Assembly (NCBI GenBank): GCA_963808455.1
Contig: CAWEHT010000085.1
Span: forward strand, 1 to 7,166
Length of the DNA stretch: 7,166 nt
Direction of reading: 5' to 3'
From: CAWEHT01 sp963808455
GTDB lineage: Bacteria; Chloroflexota; Anaerolineae; CG2-30-64-16
Shown: positions 4,952 through 7,166 of the stretch, piece by piece
How the letters are laid out: each line of letters begins with the position of its first letter
Position numbering within the stretch: position 1 is the stretch's first letter
Position numbers and translations under genes: made by a program
The notes under the pieces: model-generated
Seen by the model: the letters and a program-made list of their open reading frames with translations, nothing else
Told to the model about the DNA's origin: nothing
Databases searched by the model: none

Positions 4952-5822
4952 CGCGCTGTCGCCGTGCTGGTGTCACGCATACGTGTCGAGGAAAAGCTGC
5001 TTCTGGAAGCGCTGGAGGCCCTCGGCGCGCAGGTCGAGGTGGTGAACGACGGCGATCTGGTGCTGCCGCTCGCAGCAGGCCGCCCGGCGCCCGCCGCCGA
5101 CGTCTGGCTGGAACGCTCGTTGAGCGCGGCACGCGGCCTGTACGCGCTGCCGCGTGCTGGAGCAGGCGGGGCTGCCGACGGTGAACCGGTATCGCACCGC
5201 GTTCGACCTGCGCCGACAAGCTCCTCACGACGGCAGCCCTGGCCGAAGCCGGCGTGCCGCAGCCGCGCACCGCGCTGGCCTTTACGGCTGAATCCGCCCT
5301 GCGCGCCATCGAGCAGATGGGCTACCCGGTCGTGCTCAAGCCGGTGGTCGGGTCGTGGGGACGGCTCCTGGCCCGCATCAACGACCGGGACGCGGCCGAG
5401 GCGGTGCTGGAGCACAAGGAGGTCCTGGGCTCGTATCAGCACAGCATCTTCTATGTGCAGGAGTACGTCGACAAGCCGGGCCGCGACATCCGCAGCCTTC
5501 GTGGTCGGCGGCGAGGTCATCTGCCGCCATCTACCGCGCGCTCGGAGCACTGGATCACCAACACGGCGCGCGGCGGAGAGGCCAGCAACTGCCCGGTGAC
5601 CGCCGGGATCGCGGCGCTTTGCGGAAGGCCGCCGAGGCGGTCGGGCGGCGGGATGGTGGCCCTCGACCTCTTGGAGCGGGCCGAAGGCGGGCTGCTGGTG
5701 ACCGAGGTCAACCACACCATGGAGTTCCGCAACAGCATCGACCCGACCGGGGTCGACATCCCGCGGCCGGATGGCCGACTACGTGATCCGGCAGGCCGGA
5801 GAGGGCAACCGCCCCTGCCTGA
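4948..5822 (+). CDS. lysX: LysX/ArgX ATP-grasp ligase of the LysW pathway, multiply frameshifted
   Basis: ATP-dependent ligase joining alpha-aminoadipate (LysX) or glutamate (ArgX) to the C-terminal Glu of LysW. From ATG 4948, after dropping one base, it reads MTRVAVLVSRIRVEEKLLLE. Recognisable blocks follow across frames: VEVVNDGDLVLPL, VLEQAGLPTVNRYRTAFD, DKLLTTAALAEAGVPQPRTA, the ATP-grasp core YPVVLKPVVGSWGRLLARI, YVQEYVDKPGRDIR, FVVGGEVIC, EHWITNTARGGEASNCPV, and the metal-binding EVNHTMEFRNS with IDPTGVDIP. The total of about 285 residues is normal for the family. At least eight single-base indels are needed, near 4957, 5151, 5213, 5495, 5525, 5552, 5625 and 5646, plus one near 5765 before GRMADYVIRQAGEG. 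Conservation between the breaks argues for consensus errors. The 3' end is uncertain. TGA at 5820 fits best, but one frame runs on to TGA 5887-5889 overlapping the lysY ATG. Lysine versus arginine specificity cannot be told. Confidence 0.8.
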
Positions 5823-5885
5823 GCCTGCGCAGGCCTCGGGGGCCGGGGTGCGCAGCGCATTTCCGGCGTCGGCGGGGCTGCCACG

Positions 5886-6240
5886 ATGAGCGATCGGCGC
5901 GCGTGGCCATCGTGGGCGGCTCCGGCTACACCGGCGGCGAACTGCTGCGGCTGCTGCTGCGCCACCCGGGCGTCGAGATCGCACAGGTCACGTCGGAGTC
6001 AACACGCCGGCGAGTTCGTGCACGGCCTGCATCCGAACCTGCGGCCGGGGGGATGCTCGGGCACGCCTCTGCGCTTCACAACGCTGAGCGAGCTGGCGGC
6101 CTGCGATCTCCTGTTCCTGGCGCTGCCGCACGGCCAGGCGCAGCGCCAGATCGAACGGTTCGCCGGGCTGGCCGAGCGCATCGTGGACCTGTCGGCCGAC
6201 TTTCGCCTGCGCGAACCCGGAGAGCTACCGGCGCTGGAAG
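5886..6240 (+). pseudogene. lysY: LysY/ArgC-type reductase, N-terminal third only, frameshifted
   Basis: This encodes the NADP-dependent semialdehyde dehydrogenase acting on the carrier-bound acyl phosphate. ATG 5886 opens MSDR, and after one shift near 5897 reads ARVAIVGGSGYTGGELLRLL with the Rossmann GxxGYTGGEL motif typical of ArgC/LysY. After an extra base near 6002 it continues HAGEFVHGLHPNLRPG, CDLLFLALPHGQAQ and IVDLSADFRLR, and after one more near 6209, EPESYRRWK. There the match ends, at about residue 118 of roughly 345. The catalytic GCY and the C-terminal dimerisation domain are missing. The sequence passes in frame into flippase-like protein. The gene sits directly after lysX, the expected operon order. 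An internal shift may also be hidden in the PGGCSG segment. Whether this is truncation or a contig join is not decidable here. Confidence 0.75.
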
Positions 6241-6525
6241 CCGGTTCCCTTCGCACTGCCGCGGTGGAAGCAGGTCCGGGCCCCAATGCGCCTGGGGGCA
6301 CACGTGGCGGTTGGGCGGATTGCGTCGACCGCGTACACAATGGCGGATGGAGTGGTCGTGGGCCGAACCCTTGGCGGAGGGGCGCTGGGCGCGTATCAGA
6401 TGGCGATTGCTCTGGCCAATGCGCCGGCCGAAAAGATTGGGCTGTTAATACTGCGGGTGACCGGACCGCTGTTCGCGCGCGTGCAGAAGGATCGGGAATT
6501 GTTGCCGCGCTATTTCCGAATCATC
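6241..6525 (+). pseudogene. Fragment of an oligosaccharide/polysaccharide flippase
   Basis: One uninterrupted frame reads LPRWKQVRAPMRLGAHVAVG, then TMADGVVVGRTLGGGALGAY, QMAIALANAPAEKIG and VTGPLFARVQKDRELLPRYF. This matches the middle of Wzx/PST-type lipid-linked oligosaccharide flippases: R.G.HVA.GR, then .AD..VVGR.LG...LG.Y..A..LA..P..KI, then V..P.F...Q.D...L.RY. About 95 residues of a protein usually near 450-500 residues are present, with neither end. The left side is fused in frame to lysY. The right side changes at RYFRII into unrelated AT-richer sequence. An internal ATG at 6286 exists without an obvious Shine-Dalgarno. No frameshifts occur here. Confidence 0.65.
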
Positions 6526-6684
6526 ATGTCGTCTTTTGAAGAACAACAGCACATCGTCAGCTCTGTCAGTGCAGACAGCAATGGCGGTACCTGGATGGTG
6601 CTGAGCTCGTCGTCGCTTCTTCTTGCGGCACCTAGTGTGCACGAATTTCCTCAGCAAATGAAGCAGATTTTACAGCAAAAGCCG

Positions 6685-6942
6685 CTAAAGAGCAAAAACA
6701 GCCATTACCTGGCGTCCCGTGTCGTTGTCGTTGTCGTCATCGTTGTCGTCGTTGTCGTCATCGTTGTCATCGTCGTCGTCATTATCGTCGTCGTTGTCGT
6801 CATCGTTGTCATCGTCGTCGTTGTCATCGTCGTCGTTGTCATTGTCGTCGTCGTCGTCATCGTCATTGTCATCGTCATCGTCGTCGTCATCGGTCGTGGC
6901 ATTGTCATCGTCCGGCGATTGGTCGTCGTCATCGTCGGGCAT
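6685..6942 (-). CDS. Possible Asp/Asn-rich protein segment
   Basis: On the minus strand the frame reads MPDDDDDQSPDDDNATT, then about 57 residues composed almost only of Asp and Asn, ending NDTGRQVMAVFAL-stop. The frame is open a little further upstream (DDDDDNDDC before the Met) to a TAA. No Shine-Dalgarno or signal peptide is visible, so this may be the end of a longer broken gene. Asp-rich spacers of this type occur next to the lipobox of some bacterial lipoproteins, but no lipobox is seen here. It may be a low-complexity repeat without coding function. Confidence 0.3.
   Translation of the reverse strand: MPDDDDDQSPDDDNATTDDDDDDDDNDDDDDDDNDNDDDDNDDDDNDDDNDDDNDDDDDNDDDNDDNDDDNDNDTGRQVMAVFAL
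6721..6893. repeat. Imperfect trinucleotide repeat (GTC/GTT/ATC; GAY/AAY on minus)
   Basis: About 57 consecutive triplets on plus are nearly all GTC, GTT, ATC or ATT. The middle base is constant T, and only the first (G/A) and third (C/T) positions vary. Read on minus these are GAC, AAC, GAT and AAT, that is Asp and Asn. On plus the other frames give poly-Val/Ile or poly-Ser/Leu. The mixed third bases mean it is not a freshly slipped perfect repeat. Shorter similar triplets extend to about 6970 and 7007. Confidence 0.85.
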
Positions 6943-7166
6943 ACAGTCATCATTATCGTCGTCGTCGTCTCTTATTCTGAGTCTTTATCATTTCTTCTTC
7001 GTCGTCGTGTTGAACGGCTCACAGTGCTTCGTCTCGCTTTTAACAAAAGCCTATCAGAGACTACCGTTTGCTGCCCTTGGAACAAGAAGCCCGCTGTGCC
7101 GCAGCGGCAGCTGTAGCACAAGGCGATCCTTTTAGCAATACGGTCATCAGTAATGTACATAAAAAA

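Larger units (their letters stand above)
6526..7166. other. AT-richer block of different origin, no recognised gene
   Basis: From about 6526 base composition falls toward even GC, with A/T runs absent from the rest of the window. The plus frame continuing from the flippase (MSSFEEQQHIVSSVSADSN and onward) has no family resemblance. The block contains the Asp/Asn trinucleotide tract (6721-6893). At its right end an open frame at 7044-7166 lacks a start codon and reads protein-like (LLPLEQEARC, VAQGDPFSNTVISNVHKK). Ribosome-binding sites, promoters and terminators were not convincing. Confidence 0.4.

Noticed and set aside
5823..5834. Perfect palindrome GCCTGCGCAGGC between lysX and lysY
   Set aside because: A short GC palindrome is expected by chance in this composition. 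There is no T-run and no second copy.
6286..7116. A 276-residue plus-strand frame with a poly-Val/Ile stretch that would look like membrane segments
   Set aside because: Only its first 80 residues are flippase-like. The Val/Ile run is the other reading of the GAY/AAY tract and is not organised into normal membrane helices.
1..7166. tRNA, rRNA, CRISPR array, insertion sequence or attachment site
   Set aside because: No T-loop consensus with acceptor pairing, no regularly spaced repeats and no transposase or integrase sequence were seen on either strand.

Overview
The window is a GC-rich bacterial stretch, with one AT-richer block at the right end. It looks like a metagenomic contig. No rRNA or marker gene fixes the taxon. 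The combination of an N-terminal HsdR-type fragment, a BREX BrxL-type fragment, a secreted Kelch-repeat protein and a LysW-LysX-LysY amino-acid-carrier operon would fit Chloroflexota (Anaerolineae/Caldilineae-like). This is inference from gene content only.

Layout. 1-663 (minus): a defence-type remnant. The N-terminus of a type I restriction HsdR-like protein, with a good Shine-Dalgarno, runs into the C-terminal part of a BREX BrxL-like ATPase. It is broken by about three single-base indels. The first 15 codons of another gene follow at the left edge. 664-1093: non-coding, with a possible promoter and a 12-bp GC hairpin. 1094-2233 (minus): an intact secreted seven-repeat Kelch protein. 2234-2678: non-coding, with an intrinsic terminator facing left. 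2679-4061 (minus): a geranylgeranyl-reductase-family FAD oxidoreductase with three frameshifts and its own promoter. 4062-4779: a divergent control region. A strong TTGACA/TATACT promoter is followed by a nearly leaderless, Lys/Arg-rich small ORF, a long hairpin, an intrinsic terminator, a second small ORF and a second terminator. 4780-6240 (plus): lysW, lysX and the first third of lysY. 6241-6525: a fragment of an oligosaccharide flippase joined onto lysY. 6526-7166: AT-richer sequence of another character, with a (GAY/AAY)n tract that reads as poly-Asp/Asn on the minus strand.

How it works together. LysW is the small acidic carrier. LysX (ATP-grasp) ligates the amino group of alpha-aminoadipate (or glutamate) to the C-terminal Glu of LysW. 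LysY reduces the phosphorylated carrier-bound intermediate. The most interesting signal is upstream of these genes and looks like classical transcription attenuation. Lys codons of a 37-codon leader ORF lie in one arm of a hairpin. The other arm carries an 8-base sequence exactly complementary to the 5' arm of the following terminator. A second ORF/terminator unit follows before lysW.

Caution. Most coding regions apart from the Kelch gene carry single-base indels between well-conserved protein segments, which suggests consensus errors more than old decay. At least three abrupt joins (HsdR/BrxL, LysY/flippase, flippase/AT-rich block) raise the possibility of a chimeric assembly. Coordinates of the broken genes are therefore approximate.
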